From contig CBDCYR010000011.1 of assembly GCA_965224275.1 (NCBI GenBank), positions 372,001-436,000 on the forward strand: a stretch of 64,000 bases of DNA, written 5' to 3'. A program made the translations under genes and the position numbers. The notes under the pieces were generated by a model that was given only the letters and a program-made list of their open reading frames with translations, was not told where the DNA came from and ran no database searches. Below, piece after piece: positions 44,871-54,223 of this stretch; position 1 is the first letter of the stretch, and each line of letters starts with the position of its first letter. This DNA is from CAUZWH01 sp965224275. Its GTDB lineage: Bacteria > Pseudomonadota > Alphaproteobacteria > SHVV01.

Positions 44871-46063
44871 TCCGGTAGAAGGATACCTTGCAATAGATCG
44901 ATGCGGTCTCCGACTGCCGCTGCAGTGTTTTTTCGTCCAACGATCAATTCGTAGTTCTCATCCTTCTCAACCGCTGATGCCAGCCTCTCCGCTACACCAG
45001 CTTTGTCCGCTTGCACATCAGCGCGCCGATCCCAGATTCTGCTGAGGGCGACCATTGCCGCGTCGTACAGCGCCGCGGAAACTTTCTCTTTTTCGTCAAT
45101 CTGCAAAATGATCTTAAACGGCTTCTTGTCAAATAGTTCGTATAAGAATTCGAAGTGTTCTCTATATTCATCTGCAAAATCGTTAGCTTCCCCGTCGGTC
45201 AAGTTGGTTTCCATAGCTCTATCCAACATGGTCTTCATGGAGCCACGAATATTTTCGGGATTGCGCAACGCAAAGACCCTAAGAACAAGCTCGCAATCTC
45301 TCATCGAGGCATACAGAATGTTTTTTTGTCGCTTCGGATTCTCGTAGTAGTCTTCATCGTCATCCTCGTCGTACGGGGGGATGCCAAATACCTCGGTGAA
45401 TTTGTCCAAACGGCTTAACCCTATGATGCACCGATTCAACGGTCCGGGATTGAGGGCATTGCGAATTTCCTGAGCATTCAGTTGTCGGCCACCAGTGTTC
45501 AGCCGGTCGAACACTAGACGGCGTATGTCCGTAATTGATAACTGTCCTTCGGCAGGATGCTCCGACTCGCTTTCCATCAATAATACAATCGCCGAGATCG
45601 TGGCTCGATCGAGCGTTCGCTTAATGCGAGGTGGGCACTTTGTGTACCGTAGCCCATTGAGAGGTGCGAGCACCTTTAGGCTGCTAAGTGTGAAATCTCC
45701 GGAAAAGAAGTCTCGAATCGAATTGAGGCGTTGCTGGCCGTCCATGACCTCATATCTCGCCGCGTCCGCCTCATAAAAGAATACCGGTGGAACTGGAATG
45801 TTTAGCAGAAGGGACTCGATAAGTTTAGATTTCTGGGCGTTTGTCCAACGTAGGCGTCTTTGGTATTCCGGGCGCAGGTTTATTGCTTCCCGCTTTTCGA
45901 TCATGTCGCGAATTTGGGGAAGAAAGAAATTGTTGGTCTGGTAGACGATCCGAAAAGAGTTTTGCGCGAGAAACTCGTCTGGGTCTTGCGGCGCTTCCTG
46001 AGCTATCTCGTCGACTTGTTCTTCGTCGCCAAACTCTACATCGATTTCCATCTTTTTCTCCAT
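44867..46063 (-). CDS. DUF262 (ParB/Srx-fold, GmrS-like) protein
   Basis: A 398-residue protein. The DUF262 core has PEYQRRLRW (65-73), IPVPPVFFYE and the DGQQR motif at 108-112. In GmrSD- and BrxU-type enzymes this motif binds or hydrolyses nucleotide and senses modified DNA. RRLVFDRLNTGGRQLN is a second family signature. The DUF1524 HNH nuclease domain of full GmrSD is absent; the C-terminal 200 residues are helical. The ATG at 46063 (MEKKMEIDV) is chosen over an extension with no family features. It is coupled to the HEPN gene downstream. Confidence 0.8.
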   Translation of the reverse strand: MEKKMEIDVEFGDEEQVDEIAQEAPQDPDEFLAQNSFRIVYQTNNFFLPQIRDMIEKREAINLRPEYQRRLRWTNAQKSKLIESLLLNIPVPPVFFYEADAARYEVMDGQQRLNSIRDFFSGDFTLSSLKVLAPLNGLRYTKCPPRIKRTLDRATISAIVLLMESESEHPAEGQLSITDIRRLVFDRLNTGGRQLNAQEIRNALNPGPLNRCIIGLSRLDKFTEVFGIPPYDEDDDEDYYENPKRQKNILYASMRDCELVLRVFALRNPENIRGSMKTMLDRAMETNLTDGEANDFADEYREHFEFLYELFDKKPFKIILQIDEKEKVSAALYDAAMVALSRIWDRRADVQADKAGVAERLASAVEKDENYELIVGRKNTAAAVGDRIDLLQGILLPE

Positions 46064-46561
46064 ATTTGGAGTGCAATTTACGTGTGGCCTTGCGGTTCGG
46101 AAAGCAGACGAACAACCTGACACGTTAAGAGGTAGTGTCGGCGAGTCAATATCGGTGTTCCTAGTCCGGGATCCGGGAGCAATGTCAATCCGGCGGACGA
46201 CGCGGTTTGCGGGCGACTTGACGGGATCGTTGGCGAGGTGGGCGTAAACGGGGATCCGGTGATGGGATCCGCTCAGCCGCCTCGGTGTAATCAGTGACTT
46301 CGCGTTCGAGCACTGCATTGCAAGCAAACCGACGCGCCCGAGACAGACGAACTTGAGGTCGAGGTGCTAAACCCTCGATACAAAGGCGCGACGCCCGAGA
46401 TGGTGATGCGCGCCCTGATTCGGAACCTGAAACCACCCCCGTCAAAAGACGGGAAATAACGGTTTCCTTTTCTCGGGCGACGCGAGACGCTGCGTTGACC
46501 AGGGGATCAATTTTCTGAGGCTCTTTTGCATAATTGTCCTTAGGCTATCGGACCTCCCATT
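46064..46561. other. Gap with a small-protein relic
   Basis: No intact gene. The + strand at about 46337-46459 reads ELEVEVLNPRYKGATP, then EMVMRALIRNLK and a TAA. It is a C-terminal fragment of a small protein whose PExxxRALI helix recalls the IS1595 passenger proteins. Confidence 0.45.
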
Positions 46562-47020
46562 TTAGGTCTCCTTACTAGTCCGAGAGATCACCCGTTCGAT
46601 TCCATATAGCCTGACATTGGGAAGAAGCCTGCTTACATGGTCATAAAGCCGACCATAATTTGCGGTTTGCCCCTCTATCCTAGGTAATTTCAGACCAACG
46701 GAATTGAGATTGTTAGCTAATAGCCTCATTGTTTCTTTATTTTCAATATGATTTATCCCTTCAAGTAAGGGATTGGCTTCGGTGTCGAGGCGGTTTAGTA
46801 GGCTTTCAAGATTCGTTACTATTTGTTTGTTTCTATCATGTTCTTTTCTTTGCCTAGCATCTTCGTCTCTAGCCAATCGTTCCTGATTTTTCTTTCTTCG
46901 CCTCCCTGGGGTTCTCCATATCCATCGCAGCAAAGGCAAAGAACACCCAAGCGCGAGAATCGAACCGCCGACCGTCGCGCCAAGATAGAGGGAATGCAGG
47001 CTTACAACAGATCCGATCAT
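46562..47020 (-). CDS. Predicted membrane-anchored coiled-coil protein
   Basis: About 152 residues. One membrane helix near the N terminus (LYLGATVGGSILALGCSLPLL) is followed by a basic stop-transfer RRRKK and a charged coiled coil (QERLARDEDARQRKEHDRNK). The frame is open a little further upstream into the gamma-glutamyl ligase fragment, so the start is uncertain. Unknown function. Confidence 0.5.
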   Translation of the reverse strand: MIGSVVSLHSLYLGATVGGSILALGCSLPLLRWIWRTPGRRRKKNQERLARDEDARQRKEHDRNKQIVTNLESLLNRLDTEANPLLEGINHIENKETMRLLANNLNSVGLKLPRIEGQTANYGRLYDHVSRLLPNVRLYGIERVISRTSKET

Positions 47021-47316
47021 GTCGACAAAAACGTCTCTGTCTGGACGGGTGAACAGTTCCCGCACGGTATATTCGACATGCCCGAGGTCACGAGCCCTGG
47101 CGATCGTTGCGCGAGATTCGCCATCGTCGCGGTTTCGATTTGAGAGCGCAAGAACTCCCGTACGACCTTGTGCGGTCCGCTATTCGTCTCACAGGCATCG
47201 AAGATACCTTGGTCAGGATCGGTGAGAAGATCGCGCGTTCCGGGATCGACGAGAAAGAATTCTTCTTCGACCCCGAGAGTGATCGCGAGGTCTTCGCTAT
47301 TCGCTTCGCCGATCAT
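47017..47316 (-). pseudogene. N-terminal fragment of a YbdK-type glutamate-cysteine ligase (GCS2)
   Basis: The first 65 residues match GCS2 enzymes: LGVEEEFFLVDPGTRDLL, then DPDQGIFDACE and HKVVREFLRSQIET. After that, homology ends and the frame carries unrelated sequence into the next gene. The active-site remainder (about 300 residues) is gone, so this is a truncated relic. Confidence 0.7.
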
Positions 47317-48326
47317 GAGCTGTTCATGAAATACGGCCAGTGCAGGACACCGAATATTGCCGCCGCATCCTGCGCCCTGGCTCCCATGCGGAGCCGCCGG
47401 TATCTTCCCTGGCGCGGAGAAGGACTGTGAACAAATCGAGCCTCAGACATGCCCCTTCGGGCATTCCTGGGCGGCACCGGCCGAGCCGGCAGCAATCCCC
47501 ATCGAAAGAGAGGGATGAGAAAAGCGGACAACCAAACCCTGACATCGTACATCATAACGACCTCGCTTTCTGGACCCGGTGATGACGGTCTCGCACGGCC
47601 CATTGGATGGATCACGCGACCTACGGCCTATCCAACGATTTCCGTAACAGTCGTTTCACGCTCGCCAACAGGCCAAGCCTGTAGGGTTCCTTACGGCAAC
47701 TACGCAACCAAGTGAAACTCTCTCGCGTCCGCCAGTAGCCGCTTCATCGTCGGTTTCGGCGCTATGCACATGGTCCTATAGGTATCCACGAAGGGGAGGC
47801 GCTGCCTGAGCGCCTCTGTGAGCAACCGCACTCCCGCGTCCAGATCCTTTCCGGTGCATGCCATGGGGCCGGCGATCGCCCACCCGATGGGGCTGCCTTC
47901 ATGGTGGGGGGTGGGGTCGCGTGTCAGTGCGCGTTCGTGCTGTGTGGCGCGGAGGCCCTCTTCATCGACGTGCTGGTGCACTGCTCGCCGAGATGGGTAG
48001 CACGCTGCTGCGCAGCGGCCGCTCGCCGGCGCACCGCCCGACCGGGCCGTTTCCGGTGCCCACTGGCGAACAGGGTTCGGCAAAGAGCACGCTAATGCTG
48101 TCAGGGTGCTCATGGAGGAGCAGGAGGGCAAGACGTGGGAAGGTACGGCGAGCGATCTGAAAGAGATCATCGGTGAGGCTACAGGTGCAGAGCCGACGGA
48201 TGAACAGCCTCGCCTCGACATTGCGGCCCTTCGAGATCGAGATCACCCGCCAGAAGAGAAGCGGTGGCAGCCGACACATAGAGATATACGCGTGGCCCGA
48301 GAGCGCTCGCAGAATTGCGCCCATTG
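47317..48326. other. Gene-poor debris left of IS21 copy 2
   Basis: Several short frames but none I can identify. The minus strand at 47713-47900 ends with GPMACTGKDLDAGVRLL and a following helix, possibly the tail of a decayed gene. Confidence 0.35.
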
Positions 48327-48526
48327 TGTCAATCGGCGTCCAAAATTGACCCCCAATCGGCGTGCAATATTGACCCCCCTGAGCGGCACGGCGGAGGTTG
48401 TCCCGGTAGTCAATAGGGGGGACCCGAGCGGCTTCGTGTAGCGCCTTGCGGTGCGCGGAGCGAAGCCGCGTGGGAGGTACGGGTTGACCCAGCGGGGCAA
48501 GCGGGCCGCAGGCACGGCCTGCCGGG

Positions 48527-49255
48527 TCAGCAGCGGTTCTTGAAGCGCCAGCTCTCGTTGCCGGTCTCGATGATCTCGCAATGGTGGGTCAGGCGGTCGA
48601 GCAGGGCTGTGGTCATCTTGGGGTCGCCGAAGACGGAGGGCCATTCGCCGAAAGCGAGGTTGGTGGTGACGATGATCGAGGTGCGCTCGTAGAGCCGGCT
48701 CATCAGATGGAACAGCAGCTGGCCGCCGGCCTGGGCGAAGGGCAGGTAGCCGAGTTCGTCGAGGATGACGAAGTCGCGTCGGATGAGCTGGTCTGCGGTG
48801 CGGCCCTGGCGTCCGGCACGGAGTTCGGCCTCGAGATGGTTGACCAGGTCGACGACGTTGTAGAAGCGGCCGCGTGCGGCCTTGCGGATGCAGGCGCGGG
48901 CGATGGCGACGGCGAGATGGGTCTTGCCGGTGCCGGTGCCGCCGACCAGCACGATGTTGCGCTTGCCCTCCAGGAAGCCACCTGTGGCGAGTTCCTGGAT
49001 CAGGGGCTCGTTGACCGGTGAGGCGGCGAAGTCGAAGTCGGCCAGCTCCTTGGCCGTCGGCAGCCTGGCGGACGCCATCTGGTACTTGATGGAGCGCGCC
49101 TGCTTGTCGGCGACCTCGGTCTGCAGCAGCGTACCGATGATCTGCTGCACCGGATGACGACGCTTGAGCCCGTCGGCGAGGATGTCGTCGTAGGCGGCGC
49201 GCATGCCCGCGAGCTTCAACGCCGTCATCATCGCCAGCACCTCATGACGCTCCAT
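48527..49255 (-). CDS. istB: IS21 helper ATPase IstB
   Basis: A 242-residue AAA+ ATPase. Walker A GGTGTGKTH, Walker B FVILDELGYLPF and the arginine-rich sensor LLDRLTHHCEIIETG are present. The start lies inside the end of istA (14-base overlap). Intact, unlike the istB of the first IS21. Confidence 0.9.
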   Translation of the reverse strand: MERHEVLAMMTALKLAGMRAAYDDILADGLKRRHPVQQIIGTLLQTEVADKQARSIKYQMASARLPTAKELADFDFAASPVNEPLIQELATGGFLEGKRNIVLVGGTGTGKTHLAVAIARACIRKAARGRFYNVVDLVNHLEAELRAGRQGRTADQLIRRDFVILDELGYLPFAQAGGQLLFHLMSRLYERTSIIVTTNLAFGEWPSVFGDPKMTTALLDRLTHHCEIIETGNESWRFKNRC

Positions 49256-50765
49256 GACCGGCCTCCCTCAGGCGATCGTAGCGCTGACAGTCGGCCACCG
49301 GCCGGTGGCGAAGCTGCAGGCCCTCGGGCGTCGGGATGGTCGCCGGCGGTGCCGGCTGGCACTGCCGGGCGAGGATGTTGAGCACGACGTCGGCGCTGCA
49401 GGCGCCGAAGTCGAGCGCCTCGGCACAGGCCGCCTCGACCGCCTCCAGCCCGTCCTCCTGAACCGCCGCGAGGATCCTCACGAACTGCCTGTCACCGTCG
49501 TCGCAACCCGTCAGCCGGGCCCGTATGCGGCCGAGCGCGCCGGGCAGTTGCCAGCCCTTGAAGGGCGCGCCGTTCCTCAGCGCACCAGGCTTCCGCGTCA
49601 GGATCGGCACGTAGTGCCACGGATCGTAGGCGATCTCGCCGCGCCCGAAGCTCCGGGGATGCTCGGCGACGGTCTCGCCGTCCTGGCGGATGACGATCCG
49701 ATCGGCGTAGGCCCGCACGTCGACCGGCCGCCCGACGGCACGGGCGGCGACGCTGTAGTGGTTGTTGTCGAAGCGCACCAGACAGGTCTTGGACACCGCC
49801 ACCTCGGTGGCGTGGAAGCCGTCGAAGGGGCCGCGATAGGCCATCAGGAAGGGCCGCTCCTCCTCGAACACCTGCCACACCGTCTTGCCCTCGATCGTCG
49901 GATGCGGCCGCTTCTTGGCGTCCTCGATACACCGATCCATCAGCCACGCGTTGATCTCGGCGTAGGAGCGGCCCCGCGGGATGGGCACGAACAGGCGGCC
50001 GCGGACGTCACCCACCTGCCTCTCGACCTGCCCCTTCTCCCAGCCCGCACCCGGAGTGCACGCCACCGGCTCCACCAGATGGTGGGAGCACAGCTCCAGA
50101 AAGCGCCGGTTGTAGGCGCGCTCCTTGCCGACGAAGACCATGCTCACCGCCGTCTTCATGTTGTCGTAGATGCCCCGCCGGCAGACCCCGCCGAAGAAGT
50201 GGAAGGCCCGTTCGTGCGCCTCGAACACCATCTCCTGGCTCTCGCGCGGGAAGATCTGAACCAGCTGCATGCGGCTGTAGCAGAGCCGCATGTGCGCCGC
50301 CTTCACCTTGGTCGTCACACCCGACAGGCGCGCGTACTCGTGGCTCCAGTCGAACTGGTAGGCCTCGCCGGGATCGAAGCTCAGCGGCACAAAACCCTGC
50401 GACGGCGACAACAGCCGCCACCGCCGACGCCAGGTCCTGGCGTAGCGGCGCACCGCGTCGTAGCCGCCGCCATAGCCCAGAGCCGCAAGATCTTCATGAA
50501 TCCGCAGCAGAGACAGCCGATCCCGGCGCGGCTTCTTCTCGTTGGCCTCCAGCTGGCGCTCGAGCTCATCCACCCACGGTCCAAGCTTCGGCATCGGCTG
50601 GATCTTGCGCTCGTAGCTGTACGAGGTCTCATCGCCCCGCACCACCTTGCGCACCGTGTTCTTCGAAACCCTCAAATCCCGGGCGATCTTCTTGATCGGA
50701 ACGCCCCTCACCAGATGATCCCGACGGATCCGCGCAATCGTCTCCACAACCAGCATCTCCCCCAC
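49242..50765 (-). CDS. istA: IS21 transposase IstA
   Basis: A 507-residue transposase with an N-terminal helix-turn-helix (GVPIKKIARDLRVSKNTVRKVV), the DDE core in AYQFDWSHEYARL and GIYDNMKTAV, and WEKGQVERQVGDVR with the glutamate. A C-terminal beta-barrel DNA-binding part follows. Intact frame. A long open frame on the opposite strand is only its shadow. Confidence 0.9.
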   Translation of the reverse strand: MGEMLVVETIARIRRDHLVRGVPIKKIARDLRVSKNTVRKVVRGDETSYSYERKIQPMPKLGPWVDELERQLEANEKKPRRDRLSLLRIHEDLAALGYGGGYDAVRRYARTWRRRWRLLSPSQGFVPLSFDPGEAYQFDWSHEYARLSGVTTKVKAAHMRLCYSRMQLVQIFPRESQEMVFEAHERAFHFFGGVCRRGIYDNMKTAVSMVFVGKERAYNRRFLELCSHHLVEPVACTPGAGWEKGQVERQVGDVRGRLFVPIPRGRSYAEINAWLMDRCIEDAKKRPHPTIEGKTVWQVFEEERPFLMAYRGPFDGFHATEVAVSKTCLVRFDNNHYSVAARAVGRPVDVRAYADRIVIRQDGETVAEHPRSFGRGEIAYDPWHYVPILTRKPGALRNGAPFKGWQLPGALGRIRARLTGCDDGDRQFVRILAAVQEDGLEAVEAACAEALDFGACSADVVLNILARQCQPAPPATIPTPEGLQLRHRPVADCQRYDRLREAGHGAS

Positions 50766-51017
50766 CTCGTCTGTCCAAACAACAAGGTGTGTTCAAGAGC
50801 ACAAAACCAGGGGGGTCAATTTTGGACGCCGATAACCCCCAATAGGGGGTCAATATTCCACGCCGAACAACAGCCATCGCCGCTAATACCCGGATCAACA
50901 TCGGTACACCGCTTCCTTATCGCCGAACCAGAGATTGAGAAGGTATCCTATCCCCGACACGGAAGTTCACGATATTGGGGGGATTCCTATGAGCGACCAA
51001 GCGGATGGCCAACGACC

Positions 51018-52034
51018 CTAGTCGTCAGGTAGGTCGATAACCTGGTGAACGTGGGTCACGGCGTAGGCAACCGGCCGTCCGTTCCGCGTTTGGACGTTCA
51101 CATCAACGGAAAAGGCTTTCTTGAAGATGTTGTCGTCTGCTTCTCGAATCTCGTATTTGATCTTCTGCTCCGCGAGATCGGATGCGTAGATTAGTGGGCG
51201 AGGCTTTTCCAAAATCTCTTCGATTAACGCCCACTCTCCGGTTCGTTTGCCGACGCTGGCATCGCCGATATCGGAGCGAGTGAACGTCATTAAGACCCGC
51301 TCATAGTCAGCAGCGGACGTCTTGTCCAAGTCAAGCTTATGGTCCTGGAGTATCTGTACTGCGGTTCTGGCTTCGCTTGTGTCGAACTTGAGTACTAGCT
51401 CTCGGCTCGAAACTCCTTCCCGGTATTCAACAGTTTCGATAGTCGCGGTGCCGCCACTGTCGTTCGCCACCCCCCGAACCAAACCTGCGATGGTTTCTAG
51501 GTCGCTTTTCTTGGCACCGCTCTTCCAGTTTCCACCTATGTACCCGAGGACGTCTTCCGCTATGAGTTTGGCAAATCCACTGACGATCATCCTGTCGCCG
51601 AGGCATGCGGTATTGGAGACGAAAACGCCGCCCGGCTTGAGCATCATGTAGACCCTGGAAATGATGCCGTCCTTGTCATCTACCAAGTGCAGAATACTGT
51701 GCCCCATGACAGTATCGAAAGTCTGATCAGCCACCGAAAAACCATCGATGGCTGTCTGCTTGAACGTCACGTTCTTGACGTTATCCGCACCCGCTTTGGC
51801 TTGGGCGATCTCAATCATCTTCGATGAAATATCGGTGGCGAGAATATGCTTCACGTAGGGCGCGTGGGCGATGGCGGTCGAACCGGTGCCGCAGCCAAAC
51901 TCCAGCACCTCCATGTCGGTGTGAAAATAGTTCCGCGTGACCGCCAGTTTTTTATGGTACGCCGCTTCGTCGGCAACCGGTTTCTCCGAATAGCGCTTGG
52001 CGATCCCGTCCCAGAATTTGGTCGGCTTACTCAT
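51018..52034 (-). CDS. SAM-dependent methyltransferase with an unrecognised C-terminal half
   Basis: Residues 1-150 form a class I methyltransferase: VLEFGCGTGSTAI is motif I, ATDISSKMIEIAQ motif II, and FDTVMGHSILHLV and MLKPGGVFVSNT close the fold. The remaining roughly 185 residues, from about DRMIVSGFAKL to the end, do not look like any methyltransferase C terminus I know and include a strand-rich KIKYEIREADDNIF section. It is either a two-domain enzyme or an old fusion made by recombination; there is no frameshift. Substrate unknown. Confidence 0.7.
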   Translation of the reverse strand: MSKPTKFWDGIAKRYSEKPVADEAAYHKKLAVTRNYFHTDMEVLEFGCGTGSTAIAHAPYVKHILATDISSKMIEIAQAKAGADNVKNVTFKQTAIDGFSVADQTFDTVMGHSILHLVDDKDGIISRVYMMLKPGGVFVSNTACLGDRMIVSGFAKLIAEDVLGYIGGNWKSGAKKSDLETIAGLVRGVANDSGGTATIETVEYREGVSSRELVLKFDTSEARTAVQILQDHKLDLDKTSAADYERVLMTFTRSDIGDASVGKRTGEWALIEEILEKPRPLIYASDLAEQKIKYEIREADDNIFKKAFSVDVNVQTRNGRPVAYAVTHVHQVIDLPDD

Positions 52035-52714
52035 CGTTCTCTCCGATTGTAAATTTGGGTCGTGATACGCAAGGCTGCGCGGACGCGCCGTAGTAGAGTT
52101 TGTGCCAATACTGCATTGAGCAAGTCCAACGATCGTATTCGTCGCCGCAAGCGCGCCAAACGTGAGATGGACGTTGGCGACCGGCTAACGATCGTTGACT
52201 AACGTTATCCCCTAATCGGTCACGCATTGCCCCCAAATCTTCGATATCTCTCTCTCGACGCTTGGCTAATTTTCTGCGATCAGCCTCACTCGAGGTACGA
52301 TCATTCAGGCGTGTGAATTGTCGCGAATGTTGTTGATCTGATATTCCATATCAGCGCGACTAAAGCGCTGAGTCAGTTGGACATCCGACGCCATCGTACG
52401 GACGTAAAACCGGGAAATCACATCAAGCCGCATTGCGCTCGAAGGTCGGCCTTCAGGAGATAGAGCGGTAGCACCGGCGACCTGGTCCGAACTTCCCCTT
52501 CTAGCCTAAGAACCGGACTCTTAAGATGACATCCTCCGGCTCTGGAGGACCCTTTGCGTCAACTACGAAGCCAGGACTGAGCCTCAATCAGTGACGATCT
52601 ACTAGGATATTGATTCGACGATAAAGCAACTCGATTTGGCGGCTTAATTGACCGTAATTTGATCAAAAAGAGACTAAAGTACGCGCTGGTTAAATATTCA
52701 CCAGCTCCAAATTG
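52035..52714. other. Non-coding stretch turning AT-rich
   Basis: No gene recognised. Base composition shifts from GC-rich to AT-rich at about 52,600, marking the left edge of a foreign patch. Confidence 0.4.
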
Positions 52715-53284
52715 TTATTTCTTTCGCAAAGTTGGTATTTCTAGCCCTGCTTCAGATGAAGCAATCAATATGCCAAGCCTTTTTAATCGTGTTTCTTCTT
52801 TCTTGGCGCTCATTACCTACCAGATAGAGTCTCTTTTATAGGATGGTGCTAAATTGGTAAAGAATAGCCAGGCTGGTTGATTTGCCTTGATTTGCTCTTC
52901 ATACTCTCTGGCAAGTTGCACATTCCTTTGTTCAGAGGAATAGCCTTGTGCATTGGTTCTGTTGTTAAAGACGTGCATTCTTGCTGGTTTCATCTTTCCA
53001 AGCTGTGTTAGTTCTTCTACCTTCTTTACGTTCACAGCACTCCATACACTAGTTATTCTGCGCGGAGTAAAGCGAATCTTATAGCTTTGTTCATCAATGG
53101 TTTTTCGTATACCGTCAATCCACCCAAAACAAAGAGCGACATCTACTGATGTAGACCACGTAAGGCTTGCACGCTCTGTACTTTTCCTGAAATAGCCCAC
53201 CCAAAGTTCACTAGCTTCAGCATGATGTTCTTCTAACCAATCGCTAAACTCTCCTTGGTTGTTGAAAAAAATTACATCTACCAT
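52715..53284 (-). pseudogene. YdeI/OmpD-associated family protein with an internal stop
   Basis: Reads EFSDWLEEHHAEASELWVGY, then VDVALCFGWIDGIRK and RFTPRRITSVWSAVN, typical of the YdeI family. It stops at a TAG (52817-52819) after SIW, but the same frame continues with VMSAKKEETRLKRLG to a TAA at 52715, restoring the usual length of about 189 residues. A single nonsense change (a TAT or TAC Tyr codon would fit) is the simplest explanation. AT-rich, unlike its surroundings. Confidence 0.8.
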
Positions 53285-53312
53285 CCTCTAGTCCCCATAC
53301 TTAGCCACTAAC

Positions 53313-53954
53313 TCAGGTTTTTGGAGGGTAACGATCGCTTTCCCTCGCTTCGATAGTTGCAGCAAGGACAAAACCAACTCGTTTTTCCAAACGTGAAATA
53401 TAGTCTTCAATAGGGCCTTCTTTGGGAATGATTCCGAGCATCTGTCCAACGCGAAGATTGGACCCCACAAGAATATCGGCAGAAGAGAACGAGTCCCCAA
53501 GTAGCCATGTACTTTCGGTAATGGCATTAGTCACAATTTCGAGCATCTGATCAAAGGAACCCCAAGCAACACTCTTCTCTGGTATTTCCCATTTGAACAT
53601 TTTCTGACTAAAGGCAGGTTCCATAATTGCGCTCGAAAAGAATATCCATCTTAAGTAGGCGGGACGTTGTGGATCCTCAATCAATGGACTGAGTTGGGCA
53701 CGGGGATAACAGTCGGAAAGATAAATCGCTATGGCACCCAGTTCGGATATAGGAGTGTCTCCATCTACAACTAGCGGAACCTTGCCCATGGGGTTGAGAG
53801 CCAAATAGTCGGCCTTCTTATGCCGAGCTGTCTCGATATTAAAACTTTCCAATCGATACTCTTCTCCGAGTTCTTCCAAAAGCCACAGTGCAGAAAATGA
53901 TCTGCTCCTTGGCGCATAGTAGAGAGTAAGTTCTACAGGGGTTGTTTCAGACAT
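53313..53954 (-). CDS. Glutathione S-transferase family protein
   Basis: A 213-residue GST. The N-terminal thioredoxin fold has LYYAPRSRSFSALWLLEE, the cis-proline region NPMGKVPLVVDGD and SELGAIAIYLSD, the glutathione gamma-glutamyl site. The helical domain follows with SFSSADILVGSNLRVG. AT-rich codon use like the adjacent YdeI gene suggests both arrived together by transfer. Substrate unknown. Confidence 0.85.
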   Translation of the reverse strand: MSETTPVELTLYYAPRSRSFSALWLLEELGEEYRLESFNIETARHKKADYLALNPMGKVPLVVDGDTPISELGAIAIYLSDCYPRAQLSPLIEDPQRPAYLRWIFFSSAIMEPAFSQKMFKWEIPEKSVAWGSFDQMLEIVTNAITESTWLLGDSFSSADILVGSNLRVGQMLGIIPKEGPIEDYISRLEKRVGFVLAATIEARESDRYPPKT

Positions 53955-54223
53955 TTATTAGCCTGCAAAGGGGTGTGAAATTATACCTCGATAATAACAA
54001 TTACGTATAGTAACCCCGCAGTCCTTGCATAAACCATTGGCGATGTTTCGGCGGCACGGGTCGTCATTTGAATTTCCCCCGAATTACGTTATATAGGCAT
54101 GGGTTAGAGAAGCTTGTAGACCCCAACGTGCCAATCGTGTGCCTCGAGGGCCGTTTTGGGTGCCACGTCATTGTTGGTAAGCAGATTGGCGGGCTCGCCG
54201 CGTTTTGACGTATCCTGAACGCG

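Larger units (their letters stand above)
48327..50872 (-). mobile_element. IS21-family element, copy 2 (different subtype)
   Basis: Ends read inward as TGTCAATCGGCGTCCAAAAT (left) and TGTTGTTCGGCGTGGAATAT (right), each followed by TTGACCCCC. A second internal TTGACCCCC repeat lies at each end, as usual for IS21. I could not find an exact target duplication. It carries istA and istB on the minus strand, both intact, and differs clearly from the IS21 at 19.7-23.8 kb. Confidence 0.87.

Noticed and set aside
44867..46063. Type IV GmrSD restriction enzyme
   Set aside because: The DUF262 half is present but no DUF1524 HNH motif is found in it or in the partner, which is a HEPN protein.
47313..47615. 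A 100-codon minus-strand frame left of the YbdK fragment
   Set aside because: No ribosome site, no motif and proline/arginine-rich composition; unlikely to be coding.
48317..50881. Target-site duplication for the second IS21
   Set aside because: The flanks CCCATTG and GCCATCG are similar but not identical, so I do not claim a duplication.
49254..51032. A 592-codon open frame on the + strand opposite istA
   Set aside because: It is the antisense shadow of the GC-rich istA gene; it has no domain features and istA has clear transposase motifs.
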